From the NCBI RefSeq assembly GCF_901482605.1, contig NZ_LR590481.1, positions 2,108,001-2,172,000 of the forward strand: 64,000 nt of DNA, written 5' to 3'. The notes below the pieces were generated by a model. It saw nothing but the letters and a program-made list of their open reading frames with translations, did no database searches and had not been told where the DNA came from. The stretch is from Hathewaya histolytica. GTDB taxonomy: Bacteria; Bacillota; Clostridia; Clostridiales; Clostridiaceae. This document shows positions 17,137-26,240 of the stretch, piece after piece (position 1 is the first letter of the stretch; every line of letters begins with the position of its first letter). A program made the position numbers and the translations under genes.

Positions 17137-18120
17137 TTATTGTTCTTTATAAAGTATAAGACTCACTAACATTCCAGATAAAAGTCCAACTATATGAGCA
17201 GAATTATCTATGTTAGGTAAGGTTATTCCTATAAATATGTTAGTAATTATAACAATAATTATATTATATAAAAAACCTTTACCTATGTTGTTCCTAAGTT
17301 TATATGCAAAAATTAAAGTAGCTCCTAGTAAACCAAAAATTGCACCTGAGGCACCTATAGAAATACCTTGTAAATTAAAAGATGTTATAAAAGATGCCGT
17401 AATTCCAGAAATTAAATATATTTTAATAAAATTTTTAAAGCCATATACCCTATCTACTAAAGGACCTATAGAATATAAAGCATACATATTAAAACCTAAA
17501 TGTACTATTCCCCCATGTAAAAACATACTAGTTAAAAATCTATAATATTCACCATTAAGTATAGAAATATTGGTATTAGAACCTAGTGCATATAAAACAG
17601 AGATATCTATATCTACGATCCCTGCACCTGCCCTCAAGTTAAAATACAGAGAAACTAGAAAATATAAAATATTAATAATTATAAAAGTTGTAGTTACCTT
17701 GCTTTCCTTAAATACATTATGTTTTCTATCATTTATAGTAACAACTTCATTTAATGCTTCTTCAAAATCATTTAAATTTTCCTTACCCAATTCACCTGCT
17801 AATTGAAAACTTTTTAATTCAAAATTTAAAATAAGAGTGTCTCTAGCAATAGGAATATTCATCTCTTTTTCTAATATTAATATTTTAAATATGCTAATAT
17901 ATCCATTACTATTTTTAGTGTTATTTAAAATAATATTTTCATACATAGAGGCATAGCTATAAGTTTTCGGATTTAAAATTAAAAAATATTGCTCAACATT
18001 TAATTTATTATAAGAAAGGCACCAAACATTTGGCACCTTTCCTTCACCGTCTATTTCTATGACCCTATAACCTTTTTTATTTATTAAAATATCCATAAAG
18101 GTTTTAGTGTTTTTAGTCAT
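17137..18120 (-). CDS. Rhomboid-family intramembrane serine protease
   Basis: 327 residues. A soluble N-terminal domain of about 140 residues precedes six or so membrane helices. The rhomboid signatures are present: GGIVHLGFNMYALYSIG (HxxxN), GASGAIFGLLGA with the nucleophile Ser of GxSG, and the catalytic His in NSAHIVGLLSG. It cuts membrane proteins within or near their helices. Length and the soluble N-terminal domain resemble Bacillus YqgP. The substrate is unknown. AGGAGAG precedes the ATG. pepF lies 15 bases upstream, so the two probably share a transcript. Confidence 0.9.
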   Translation of the reverse strand: MTKNTKTFMDILINKKGYRVIEIDGEGKVPNVWCLSYNKLNVEQYFLILNPKTYSYASMYENIILNNTKNSNGYISIFKILILEKEMNIPIARDTLILNFELKSFQLAGELGKENLNDFEEALNEVVTINDRKHNVFKESKVTTTFIIINILYFLVSLYFNLRAGAGIVDIDISVLYALGSNTNISILNGEYYRFLTSMFLHGGIVHLGFNMYALYSIGPLVDRVYGFKNFIKIYLISGITASFITSFNLQGISIGASGAIFGLLGATLIFAYKLRNNIGKGFLYNIIIVIITNIFIGITLPNIDNSAHIVGLLSGMLVSLILYKEQ

Positions 18121-18135
18121 ATATTATAAACTCTC

Positions 18136-19941
18136 CTAATCGTTTATTAATTTCTCTAACATTTCTAACCTTTCAGCAAAGATATCCATAGTATCTTGAA
18201 GTGGTTTTGGAGATGTCATATCAACCCCAGCCTTCTTTAAAAGCTCTATTGAATAATCAGAAGAACCACTCTTCAAGAAATTCATATATCTTTCTATTGC
18301 CTCTTCACCTTCCTCTAATATAGCTTTACTAAAGGAATTAGCAGCTGCAAATCCTGTTACATATTGATAAGTATAATAGTCCATATAATATTGAGGTATT
18401 CTAGCCCATTCTGTGCCTATAGCCTCATCAACTATTATAGCATCTCCATAGTATTTTTTGTTTAATTCAACATACATTTTACATAATTCTTCTGCTGAAA
18501 GAATATTACCTTTTTCAATTTCTTCATGCACTCTTAATTCAAATTCTGCAAATAATGCTTGTCTAAATACAACTACTCTCATTTGTTCTAATTGAGCTGC
18601 AATGTAGAACATTTTCTTATACTTATCTTCTTCATTATCTATTAAATAGCTAATAAGTAAAGACTCATTAGTTGTAGATGCAACTTCAGCACAGAAATAA
18701 CTATAATTTGAATATATATATGGTTGATTTTTGTTAGAGTAATGTGAATGGATTGAGTGACCCATTTCATGTGCTAACATTGAAACATCATTATAGTGGT
18801 TAGTGTAGTTTAGGTGAACATATGCTGGTATATCATAAGTTCCCCAAGAATAAGCTCCACCTTTTTTACCCTTATTCTCATATACATCTACCCATCTAGT
18901 ATCAATACCATTTTGGAAAACATTTAAGTATTCTTCCCCTAATGGTTTTAATCCTTTTTTAACTAGTTCTACCCCTTCTTCATATGGAGTATAATCTTCT
19001 ATCTCTTCAATTATTGGCATGTAAATATCATACATATGCATTTCTTTTAAGTTTAATAATCTTTTCTTTAATGCAATATATTTATGAAGATGTTGTAAAT
19101 TTTTATTTATAGTATCTATAGTTGTATAATATACAGCTGTTGGTATATTATTAGGTTTTAATGAATACTCTAATGAGTCTTTATAATTTCTTGTCTTAGC
19201 CATGCTTGCGAAGTTCTTCATTGAAGAAGTCATTAAAGTTGCAAAGGTATTACTAAATTGCTTGTATGTTCCAAAAGCGCCTTCAAAAGCAGCTTTTCTT
19301 AATGTTCTATCTTTACTTTTTAAAAGTCCTGTAAAGTTACTATCACTTAATTTAAACTCTTTTCCATCTTTATCTTCTATAGTTGGAAAATTCATTGTAG
19401 AGCTAGTTAGTATTTCAAAAACATTTACTGGAACTCCGAAAGAATCTGAAATACCTGCAACTAATTCTTCTTTTTCCTTATCTAACATATGAGGTTTTGC
19501 TTCTAGTACTGTTTTAAAATAAAATCTATATGTTTCAAGTTCTGGAATTCTTGATATTTCTTTCTCTAAAACCTCATTATCTATAGATAATATTTCAGGT
19601 ATAAAAAATGCTCTAATGCTTGCAAGTTCTGTCATATAAGAATCCATCTTTTTCTTTATTACTTGTGATTCTGTTACTGTTGTATCCTCATCATATTTTA
19701 ATGCTGAGAAAACAAAAAGTTTATCTGCAAGTCTACAAACCTCTTCATCTTTCTTTAAAAATCTTAGAAGTTCTTCTCCTACATGTAACTTACCTTGAAA
19801 TTCCTTTAATTTAATTCCTTCTTCTTTAACTTTTGAGTAATCTTTCTCAAACTCATCTAAAGAACTATAAATATTCTCTATAGCCCATTTATACTTCTTA
19901 TCAATTTCTTGTCTTGTTTTAATAGTTGAGTTTGTCCCCAT
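18136..19941 (-). CDS. pepF: Oligoendopeptidase F
   Basis: 601 residues, the usual length of M3B peptidases. The N-terminal half has the PepF pattern (KWAIENIYSSLDEFEKDY), and the zinc site MLAHEMGHSIHSHYS lies near residue 390. The downstream helix FCAEVASTTNESL supplies the third ligand Glu. It hydrolyses cytosolic oligopeptides of roughly 7 to 17 residues. AAAGGGGGA lies before ATG at 19941. Nothing odd in the sequence. It heads a two-gene unit with the rhomboid protease. Confidence 0.95.
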   Translation of the reverse strand: MGTNSTIKTRQEIDKKYKWAIENIYSSLDEFEKDYSKVKEEGIKLKEFQGKLHVGEELLRFLKKDEEVCRLADKLFVFSALKYDEDTTVTESQVIKKKMDSYMTELASIRAFFIPEILSIDNEVLEKEISRIPELETYRFYFKTVLEAKPHMLDKEKEELVAGISDSFGVPVNVFEILTSSTMNFPTIEDKDGKEFKLSDSNFTGLLKSKDRTLRKAAFEGAFGTYKQFSNTFATLMTSSMKNFASMAKTRNYKDSLEYSLKPNNIPTAVYYTTIDTINKNLQHLHKYIALKKRLLNLKEMHMYDIYMPIIEEIEDYTPYEEGVELVKKGLKPLGEEYLNVFQNGIDTRWVDVYENKGKKGGAYSWGTYDIPAYVHLNYTNHYNDVSMLAHEMGHSIHSHYSNKNQPYIYSNYSYFCAEVASTTNESLLISYLIDNEEDKYKKMFYIAAQLEQMRVVVFRQALFAEFELRVHEEIEKGNILSAEELCKMYVELNKKYYGDAIIVDEAIGTEWARIPQYYMDYYTYQYVTGFAAANSFSKAILEEGEEAIERYMNFLKSGSSDYSIELLKKAGVDMTSPKPLQDTMDIFAERLEMLEKLIND

Positions 19942-19989
19942 AACAAAGTCCCCCTTTAATTAAAAATATATAAAAGAAAAAAATAAATA

Positions 19990-20406
19990 TTATTTATTTT
20001 TTTCTTTACAGCAATCGCAAACCCCTTCTAAATTAAGGTCTCCACAAGTTACATAAAATCCAGTCTCTTTTTTTAAAATCTCTTTAATCTGTGGCATCGG
20101 GCAATCATATTCTACTTCTTTATGACAAAGAGAACACTCTATAATGTGTTTATGCCCTTTCTCTCTTAATATGTAACTCATTCTATGATCTTCTGATATT
20201 ATTTTGGTTATAATGTTGTTTTCTTCAAATAGTTCCAATGTTCTGTAAACTGTAGATAAATCTATCTTAACGTCGTCTTCTCTCAAGGATAAATATATTT
20301 GTTCAGCATTTATCGGAGATGAATTCTTGGTAAAAATCTTTAAAATATTAAGCCTTCCATTTGTTATCTTTATTCTGGCTTTTTTCAAATACTCTTTTTC
20401 ATTCAT
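19990..20406 (-). CDS. Fur-family metalloregulator
   Basis: About 138 residues from ATG at 20406, chosen because GAGGTGA lies five bases upstream. The GTG at 20415 overlaps that site. It has an N-terminal winged helix (ITNGRLNILKIFTKNSSPIN, then DLSTVYRTLELFEENNII) and a C-terminal metal domain with HKHIIECSLCHKEVEYDCPMP. Cys pairs occur at CSLC and the C-terminal CDCC, the structural zinc site of Fur, Zur and PerR. It acts as a dimeric repressor using iron, zinc or peroxide sensing. I cannot decide which subtype; the second Cys pair is compatible with Zur or PerR. No obvious operator was recognised beside it. Confidence 0.85.
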   Translation of the reverse strand: MNEKEYLKKARIKITNGRLNILKIFTKNSSPINAEQIYLSLREDDVKIDLSTVYRTLELFEENNIITKIISEDHRMSYILREKGHKHIIECSLCHKEVEYDCPMPQIKEILKKETGFYVTCGDLNLEGVCDCCKEKNK

Positions 20407-20488
20407 GAGGTTCACCTCTTTTTAACTTCCTAATCTAAAATCTTATATTCTATATCTTTTATATCTAATTTTAACACATAAAAAGAAA

Positions 20489-20516
20489 AAATCCTATGAC
20501 TATTATCATAGGATTT
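20489..20516 (-). terminator. Terminator of the pepD unit
   Basis: 11-bp perfect arms AAATCCTATGA / TCATAGGATTT with a 6-base loop. The minus-strand RNA continues TTTCTTTTT, which suits termination after pepD. Confidence 0.8.
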
Positions 20517-20529
20517 ATTTACACTAACT

Positions 20530-21987
20530 TTATTTTAGATTCTCCAATACTTTTAAAATATATTCATATACTCTTTCTGTAGAAGGAATATTTACACTCT
20601 CTTTTGGAGTATGAACATCAAACATATCTGGTCCTAGTGAAATCATATCCATTTCACCGTTGAATTTGCCACCAAATAATCCGCACTCAAGCCCAGCATG
20701 AATTGCATCAATTTCTGGTTCTCTATCATGTAATTCTTTATATATTTCTATAAACTTTTCTCTTAATTTTGAATTAGGATTATACTCCCAAGCTGGGTAA
20801 TCTGCAATAAACTCAATTTTTGCGCCTAATAACTTAGCTATTACCTTTCCTCTTCTTACTATATCTTCTTTAAGAGTTTGTACTGAGCTTCTTATACAAC
20901 TTTCAAATTCCACAACCTCATCTTTTATAACTACAACACCTAAGTTAGTTGAGCTTTCAACTAATCCTTTTATAGCCATACTCATACCTTGAACTCCATT
21001 AGGTATTAACATAAGCATTTGAATTACTTTTTCAGTGGTATCACATGTAAATATCTTATTAGTCCATTCTGCCTTTTCTAAAGATACTTTAACATTTGGA
21101 TCTTGAGCATTTAACTCAACACTTAATATTTTATTCCACTCTGAAATCTTATTTTCTAAAGTTTCACTGTGTTTTTCATCTAAAACAATTATTGCTTCTG
21201 CATCTCTAGGAATAGCATTCATTTTAGCCCCACCATTTATAGATGCAATATTAAAGTCCATATTCTCACTTAAATCATTTAAAATACGTCCTATAATCTT
21301 ATTAGAGTTACCTCTTTCTTTATTAATTTCCATTCCAGAGTGTCCTCCTTGTAGCCCACCTACTACAATTTTATAGACACCTTTTCCATTTTCCATATCT
21401 TTTCTTTCAATTGGAAGACTTATTATCTCTCTTACTCCACCTGAGCAACTAACTAATAGTTTTCCTTCTTCTTCAGAATCTATATTAATTAACATTCTTC
21501 CTGTAATATCCTTTGGATCAAGACCTTGAGCTCCACCCATGCCTGTTTCTTCTTCTGTTGTAATTAATACTTCTAGTGGCGGATGGCTTATATCTTCTGA
21601 TGCTAATATAGAAAGTCCTATGGCAACAGCAATTCCATTATCAGCTCCTAAAGTTGTTCCATCTGCTCTTAGTGTATCTCCTTCTACTATAAATGCAATA
21701 GGATCCTTTGTAAAATCATGATTGCTTCCAGCTTCCTTTTCACATACCATATCCATATGTCCTTGAAGTACTACTGTAGGTGAATTTTCATATCCTTTAG
21801 TTCCAGGTTTTCTTATTATTACATTTAAAACATCGTCTTGCTTTACTTCTAAATTATGTTCTTTTGCGAAATTAACTAACCAATCACTTATAGCTTTCTC
21901 ATTTCCTGATCCTCTCGGTATTTGGTTCATTTCTTTAAAATATTTAAAAACTTCATAACTCTTTAGATTTTTTAGTGTCTCTAACAT
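20530..21987 (-). CDS. pepD: Aminoacyl-histidine dipeptidase (M20 family)
   Basis: 485 residues. M20 metal and catalytic residues are in VVLQGHMDMVCEK (His and Asp), GTTLGADNGIAVA (bridging Asp), TTEEETGMGGAQGLDP (catalytic Glu and metal Glu), and the C-terminal AGLECGLFGGK. The insertion domain with GLQGGHSGMEI supplies the dimer-interface His. It cleaves Xaa-His and related dipeptides in the cytosol. Full length for PepD. AAGGATGAGG supports ATG at 21987. ytaF lies 15 bases upstream in the same direction. Confidence 0.95.
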   Translation of the reverse strand: MLETLKNLKSYEVFKYFKEMNQIPRGSGNEKAISDWLVNFAKEHNLEVKQDDVLNVIIRKPGTKGYENSPTVVLQGHMDMVCEKEAGSNHDFTKDPIAFIVEGDTLRADGTTLGADNGIAVAIGLSILASEDISHPPLEVLITTEEETGMGGAQGLDPKDITGRMLINIDSEEEGKLLVSCSGGVREIISLPIERKDMENGKGVYKIVVGGLQGGHSGMEINKERGNSNKIIGRILNDLSENMDFNIASINGGAKMNAIPRDAEAIIVLDEKHSETLENKISEWNKILSVELNAQDPNVKVSLEKAEWTNKIFTCDTTEKVIQMLMLIPNGVQGMSMAIKGLVESSTNLGVVVIKDEVVEFESCIRSSVQTLKEDIVRRGKVIAKLLGAKIEFIADYPAWEYNPNSKLREKFIEIYKELHDREPEIDAIHAGLECGLFGGKFNGEMDMISLGPDMFDVHTPKESVNIPSTERVYEYILKVLENLK

Positions 21988-22002
21988 AAATCCTCATCCT
22001 TT

Positions 22003-22557
22003 CTATAAGAACATCATTTTTATTCCAAATAATATTAATATTATACCACTAATGAAATCAGCATATGTTTCAAAAATTTCAATCTCTTTTAACTTCTTAG
22101 AAATTAAAAATGCTATTGCAGTCATCACTAAGGCTACAAGCCCTATTAGAATAGTACTGTTAAGCAAAAACCTTAAATTTTTAAATCTATTTAATACAGT
22201 AAAACTTAAAACCATAGCATCAATGCTTACAGATGCACCTAATACTATATTAGTTTTTGCACTTAAAATTAATTTATTATCTTTCTTTTCTTCCATTCCC
22301 TCTTTAATCATCATAATTCCAACAATAGCTACAACTGCCCCACCTAAAACTTTAGGGAAACATAATATGTACCTACCAAATAAAAATCCTCCATATGCAC
22401 CTAGAAAAGAGAAAAAAAATTGAAAAAATCCAAAAGATAAAGTAAATGCTACTTTATTTTTAAATTTTACTAGTGGATTTATACCTATACCTAAAGCCAC
22501 TCCAAAAGCATCTAATGATAAAGCTAATGCAAATAATAATAAATAATTTAAACTCAA
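22003..22557 (-). CDS. ytaF: YtaF-like sporulation membrane protein (MntP-related)
   Basis: About 184 residues with six hydrophobic helices. The first helix ALALSLDAFGVALGIGI and the fourth SVSIDAMVLSF both carry the Asp-containing motif typical of the MntP/YtaF transporter fold. In B. subtilis ytaF is known as a forespore gene, and related MntP proteins export manganese, so ion transport is plausible but unproven. AGAGGG is six bases before TTG at 22557 and adjoins the ATG at 22563, so I prefer the TTG. It is upstream of pepD and probably co-transcribed. The family call is good; the substrate is unknown. Confidence 0.8.
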   Translation of the reverse strand: MSLNYLLLFALALSLDAFGVALGIGINPLVKFKNKVAFTLSFGFFQFFFSFLGAYGGFLFGRYILCFPKVLGGAVVAIVGIMMIKEGMEEKKDNKLILSAKTNIVLGASVSIDAMVLSFTVLNRFKNLRFLLNSTILIGLVALVMTAIAFLISKKLKEIEIFETYADFISGIILILFGIKMMFL

Positions 22558-22740
22558 TCTCATCCCTCTAAACTCACACTTTTTTAAAATATATTATATA
22601 AAACACATAAAAATTCTTGTGAATTTAGATTTACTAGCAAAAACTTAAAAAATTAATCAGAAATTTCTATACATTGATTATATATTATATAATATTTGCT
22701 ATCAATAATTTTATATTTAAAACTAAAAAATATAAATACA

Positions 22741-22769
22741 CTGTCAAATTTAATTTATAAGCATATAAT
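22741..22769 (+). promoter_or_regulatory. Putative sigma-A promoter of the DUF4397 gene
   Basis: CTGTCA at 22741-22746 and TATAAT at 22764-22769, spacer 17. The start codon follows 33 bases after the -10. Confidence 0.5.
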
Positions 22770-22802
22770 ATGGATGAGATAATTTTTGAAAGGTGTTAGT
22801 TT

Positions 22803-23438
22803 ATGAATAATGAAATTCCAAGTTATTTAAAATCTTTTATAAGAGTTTTACATGCATCCCCTAAAACTCCTTCCGTAGACGTTTATATAAATAATATACC
22901 TGTAATAAGAAATCTACAATATAGGGGTTTTACTGAATATCTACCTCTCCCTGCCGGTAACTATAATGTGAAGATTTATCCTGCATCCAATAAAAATGTA
23001 TTATTATTAGATCAAAGTCTAACCATAGCACCAAATAAAATTCTTACCATAGCAGGTATTGGTAAGGGTCCTGAATCCTTGGCACTTTTACCTATATTAG
23101 ATCCTAAAATAACTCCAGATAACAGAAAATCATACCTTCGATTTGCACATTTATCTCCTAATACCCCACCACTAGATATTGTAACCACTAAAGGAAAAAC
23201 GTTATTTAAAAATGTTTCCTATAGACAATTGCAAGGTTATGTAGAACTACCTCCTGGAGTATATGATGTAGATGTACGACTTTCTGGCACAACGACCTCT
23301 GTATTATATGTACCTAACATAGCTTTAAGACCAAATAATTTTTACACAATTTACGCTGTAGGGCTTTTAAATGATGAACCGCCACTACAAGTGCTTATTC
23401 CTTTAGATGGTAATTCCTATATAAACTTTTACAGCTAA
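22803..23438 (+). CDS. DUF4397 two-repeat protein
   Basis: 211 residues made of two tandem DUF4397 repeats. Repeat one has FIRVLHASPKTPSVDVYIN and the LPAGNYNVKIYPA stretch. Repeat two has YLRFAHLSPNTPPLDIVT and the LPPGVYDVDVRLSG stretch. Each is a predicted beta-sandwich. There is no signal peptide, which is unusual for proteins of this kind. Clostridial relatives are short and often linked to the cell envelope or spores, but I see no direct evidence here. It is monocistronic, with its own promoter and a shared terminator. Function unknown. Confidence 0.82.
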   Translation: MNNEIPSYLKSFIRVLHASPKTPSVDVYINNIPVIRNLQYRGFTEYLPLPAGNYNVKIYPASNKNVLLLDQSLTIAPNKILTIAGIGKGPESLALLPILDPKITPDNRKSYLRFAHLSPNTPPLDIVTTKGKTLFKNVSYRQLQGYVELPPGVYDVDVRLSGTTTSVLYVPNIALRPNNFYTIYAVGLLNDEPPLQVLIPLDGNSYINFYS

Positions 23439-23440
23439 TA

Positions 23441-23470
23441 AAAATAATCCCCTAAATCGGGGATTATTTT
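23441..23470. terminator. Bidirectional terminator between DUF4397 gene and pgi
   Basis: Perfect 12-bp arms AAAATAATCCCC / GGGGATTATTTT with a 6-base loop. A-rich and T-rich flanks give U-tails in both directions. Confidence 0.88.
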
Positions 23471-24817
23471 TTATATTCTTTCTTCTAATTCTTTTTTCAA
23501 TTCTTCAAACCCTGGTTTCCCTAAAAGTGCAAACATATTTTTCTTATATGCTTCTACTCCTGGTTGATCGAAGGGATTAACTCCTAATAAATATCCACTT
23601 ATTGCACAAGCTTTTTCAAAGAAGTAAACTAAATATCCGAAATAATATGGAGTTATCTCTGGAAGATTTAATATAAAATTAGGAACTCTTCCATCATTAT
23701 GAGCAAGCACTGTACCCTCAAAAGCTTTCTTATTTACAAAATCTATAGTCTTACCTTGAAGATAATTTAGTCCATCAATATCCTCTTTATCTGCTTTTAA
23801 AATTATTTCTTCTGTAGACTTTTCCACATTTATAACTGTCTCGAAAATATTTCTTAATCCATCTTGTATATATTGTCCCATAGAGTGAAGATCCGTAGAA
23901 AAATTAACTGAAGCAGGGAAAATTCCTTTTCCATCTTTCCCCTCACTTTCACCATATAGCTGTTTCCACCACTCTGACATATATTGTAGTCTTGGTTCAT
24001 AATTAACTAATATTTCTGTTGTTTTTCCCTTTCTATAAAGACAATTTCTAGCAGCTGCATAAGTATAACAAGAATTTTTTTCTAAGGAAGGATCTTTATA
24101 ATATTCTCTAGCATCTCTAGCGCCTTGCATTATTTCTCCTATATCTATACCAGCCGTAGCTATTGGAAGTAATCCTACTGCTGTTAAAACTGAAAATCTT
24201 CCTCCAACATCGTCTGGAATTACAAAAGTCTCATATCCTTCTTTATCTGATAGTGATTTTAATGCTCCTTTTGATTTATCTGTAGTTGCAAAAATTCTTT
24301 CCTTAGCCTGATCTTTTCCATACTTTTTCTCTAAAAGTTCCTTAAATATTCTAAAAGCAATGGCAGGTTCTGTAGTTGTTCCTGACTTTGAAACTACATT
24401 AACAGAAAAATCCCTATGTCCTAAAAGGTCTATTAAATGCGTAATATAAGTTGAACTAATATTATTTCCTACAAAATATACCTCAGGAGTTTTTCTCTTC
24501 TCTCTTGGAAGATAATTATAAAAAGAATGATTTAACATTTCTATAGCAGCCCTGGCTCCTAAGTATGAACCACCAATACCTATTACAATTAAAACCTCAG
24601 AATTGTTTTGTATTTTTTCTGCGGATTTTTTAATTCTTTCAAATTCACTTTTATCATAACCTACTGGAAGGTCTAACCACCCTAAAAAATCATTGCCTTC
24701 ACCTGTTCTATTTTGTAACTGGTTATGTACCTCAGTTACTACACCTTGCATTTTCATAACTTCATCACTACTTAAGTATGGTATTGCCTTGTTTAAATCC
24801 AATGTAATCTTTGACAT
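23471..24817 (-). CDS. pgi: Glucose-6-phosphate isomerase
   Basis: 448 residues, the short Gram-positive form. Motifs: [16 protein letters not shown] (phosphate loop), [16 protein letters not shown] (phosphate-binding SKSGTT), [17 protein letters not shown], the Glu in [13 protein letters not shown], and [12 protein letters not shown] with the C-terminal catalytic Lys. It interconverts glucose-6-phosphate and fructose-6-phosphate in glycolysis. TAGGAGGG supports ATG at 24817. Monocistronic. Confidence 0.96.
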   Translation of the reverse strand: MSKITLDLNKAIPYLSSDEVMKMQGVVTEVHNQLQNRTGEGNDFLGWLDLPVGYDKSEFERIKKSAEKIQNNSEVLIVIGIGGSYLGARAAIEMLNHSFYNYLPREKRKTPEVYFVGNNISSTYITHLIDLLGHRDFSVNVVSKSGTTTEPAIAFRIFKELLEKKYGKDQAKERIFATTDKSKGALKSLSDKEGYETFVIPDDVGGRFSVLTAVGLLPIATAGIDIGEIMQGARDAREYYKDPSLEKNSCYTYAAARNCLYRKGKTTEILVNYEPRLQYMSEWWKQLYGESEGKDGKGIFPASVNFSTDLHSMGQYIQDGLRNIFETVINVEKSTEEIILKADKEDIDGLNYLQGKTIDFVNKKAFEGTVLAHNDGRVPNFILNLPEITPYYFGYLVYFFEKACAISGYLLGVNPFDQPGVEAYKKNMFALLGKPGFEELKKELEERI

Positions 24818-25051
24818 ATTATGCCCTCCTATTTACTATACTCCCCTTTAATTTATATTAATATATAGGTAGATTTTATTATTCATAATATTTTTTATTA
24901 TATACATAAAGAAAAACAATATCAATATAGTAACAGTATAGTCCCAAAACAGCATAAAATTTAATTTGTAAACTAAGAAAATTTAAATATGAAACATATT
25001 TATTATATGATATAATTACCATACAATATTTAGTCGAGAGGAGTAATTCCT

Positions 25052-25564
25052 ATGAAAAAAATTACTTTATCAGAATTAATTTTACTTATTAATCAAACTA
25101 ACGACAAAGTTTACACTAGCTCATCAGAAATTGTAAAAAACAGTATAATTATTAAGCATAGAGAATTAGATGGGAAAGAAACTATTTTAAATAACGTAAA
25201 AGACTTTAATAATAAATATAATCTTTATATAGAATGTCTACATAAACTAGAAACTTATAAAAATAAACTCTCTAAAGCGAATTCTCAAATTATAGCAACT
25301 AAAGGCATGACTATTTTAGAAACTTTAAATCATATGAATAACTTAAAAAAGCAATTAGCTTTATTAGATGAATTATGTTCTAAAGAACCATCTCTAAAAA
25401 GATATTTTGATGGCAATGGTTCAAATGCCTATTATAGAGTTGAAGACTTAAACTTTGATATAGAAAAATATAAAAATGAAAAACTTAGACTTCAAAGTGA
25501 AATTAACAATTTAGAATCTTGTATTCAACAAGCTAATGCCAATAATTTTGTAGAGATAGAGTAG
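25052..25564 (+). CDS. Coiled-coil protein, possibly DIP1984-like
   Basis: 170 residues, largely helical, preceded by GAGAGGAG. Residues 55 to 110 and 130 to 165 are coiled-coil-prone. The spacing of the ILETLNHMNNLKKQLALLDEL segment and the tail RVEDLNFDIEKYKNEKLRL resembles DIP1984/septicolysin-like proteins, which share a Leu-rich core and end in a similar heptad helix. The match is from memory of pattern and is not secure. There is no signal peptide or membrane segment. It stands alone between pgi and the RidA operon. Function unknown. Confidence 0.6.
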   Translation: MKKITLSELILLINQTNDKVYTSSSEIVKNSIIIKHRELDGKETILNNVKDFNNKYNLYIECLHKLETYKNKLSKANSQIIATKGMTILETLNHMNNLKKQLALLDELCSKEPSLKRYFDGNGSNAYYRVEDLNFDIEKYKNEKLRLQSEINNLESCIQQANANNFVEIE

Positions 25565-25617
25565 ATAATATTCAAATAAATTTTTAGTTATATAAAAAAC
25601 CTTATACAATTATTATT

Positions 25618-25700
25618 TAAAATTTTAATGTAAAATGTAAAGTGTATATTGTAAAGTTTATAACTGATTTTAAAATTTAAAATGTAATTTGTAAAGAGTA
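25618..25700. repeat. Imperfect direct repeat in intergenic DNA
   Basis: Two AT-rich units share the words AAAATTT, ATGTAA and TTGTAAAG (first about 25618-25660, second about 25670-25700). They look like slipped simple sequence with no sign of a gene. Confidence 0.35.
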
Positions 25701-25762
25701 TACAATTTGATTAAACTATGAAACCATAAAATTATAACTAAAAATTTTATTTGTTATTATAA

Positions 25763-25793
25763 AGGGGGATGAATAAATTTTATTCATCCCCCT
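25763..25793 (-). terminator. Terminator of the catabolic operon ending in ridA
   Basis: 15-bp perfect arms (AGGGGGATGAATAAA and complement) around one central base. The minus-strand tail is TTTATAATAAC. It lies 42 bases after the ridA stop. Confidence 0.7.
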
Positions 25794-25834
25794 AATTATT
25801 GCTCTATAATAAATTTATTATATAATTCTTTTTA

Positions 25835-26215
25835 TTATTTAGGCATTACTGCAATGGCTTCTATCTCTACTTTAGCTCCCAGTGGCAATTTTCCAATTTG
25901 GAATGCACTACGAGCAGGATATGTTCCTTCGAAGCAGCTTCCATATATCTCATTAACAACTGCAAAATCTTCTATATTATCTAAAAATATTGTAGTTTTA
26001 ACTATATCTTTAAATGTACAACCAGCTTCATTTAGAACATATTCTAAATTTTTCATTACTTGTTTTGCTTGTTTTTCAATACCTTCCTCTAGTTTTCCTG
26101 TAGCTTTATCTATTCCTAATTGTCCAGAAGTATAAACTAATCCATTGACTTCTACTGCCTGAACATAAGGTCCTATAGCTGCAGGTGCTAATTCTGATTG
26201 AATAACTTTCTTCAT
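25835..26215 (-). CDS. ridA: RidA/YjgF-family enamine/imine deaminase
   Basis: 126 residues. Hallmarks: AAIGPYVQAVEVNGLVYTSGQ near the N-terminus, the conserved Arg of PARSAFQIGKLPLGAKVEIEA, and Glu near the C-terminus. RidA hydrolyses reactive 2-aminoacrylate and related enamines made by PLP lyases. Being the last gene of an operon headed by a PLP-dependent lyase fits that role: it would clear the imine or enamine released by the lyase. Full length. GAAGGAAA precedes the ATG. Confidence 0.93.
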   Translation of the reverse strand: MKKVIQSELAPAAIGPYVQAVEVNGLVYTSGQLGIDKATGKLEEGIEKQAKQVMKNLEYVLNEAGCTFKDIVKTTIFLDNIEDFAVVNEIYGSCFEGTYPARSAFQIGKLPLGAKVEIEAIAVMPK

Positions 26216-26240
26216 TTTTATTTCCTTCTTTCTAACATAA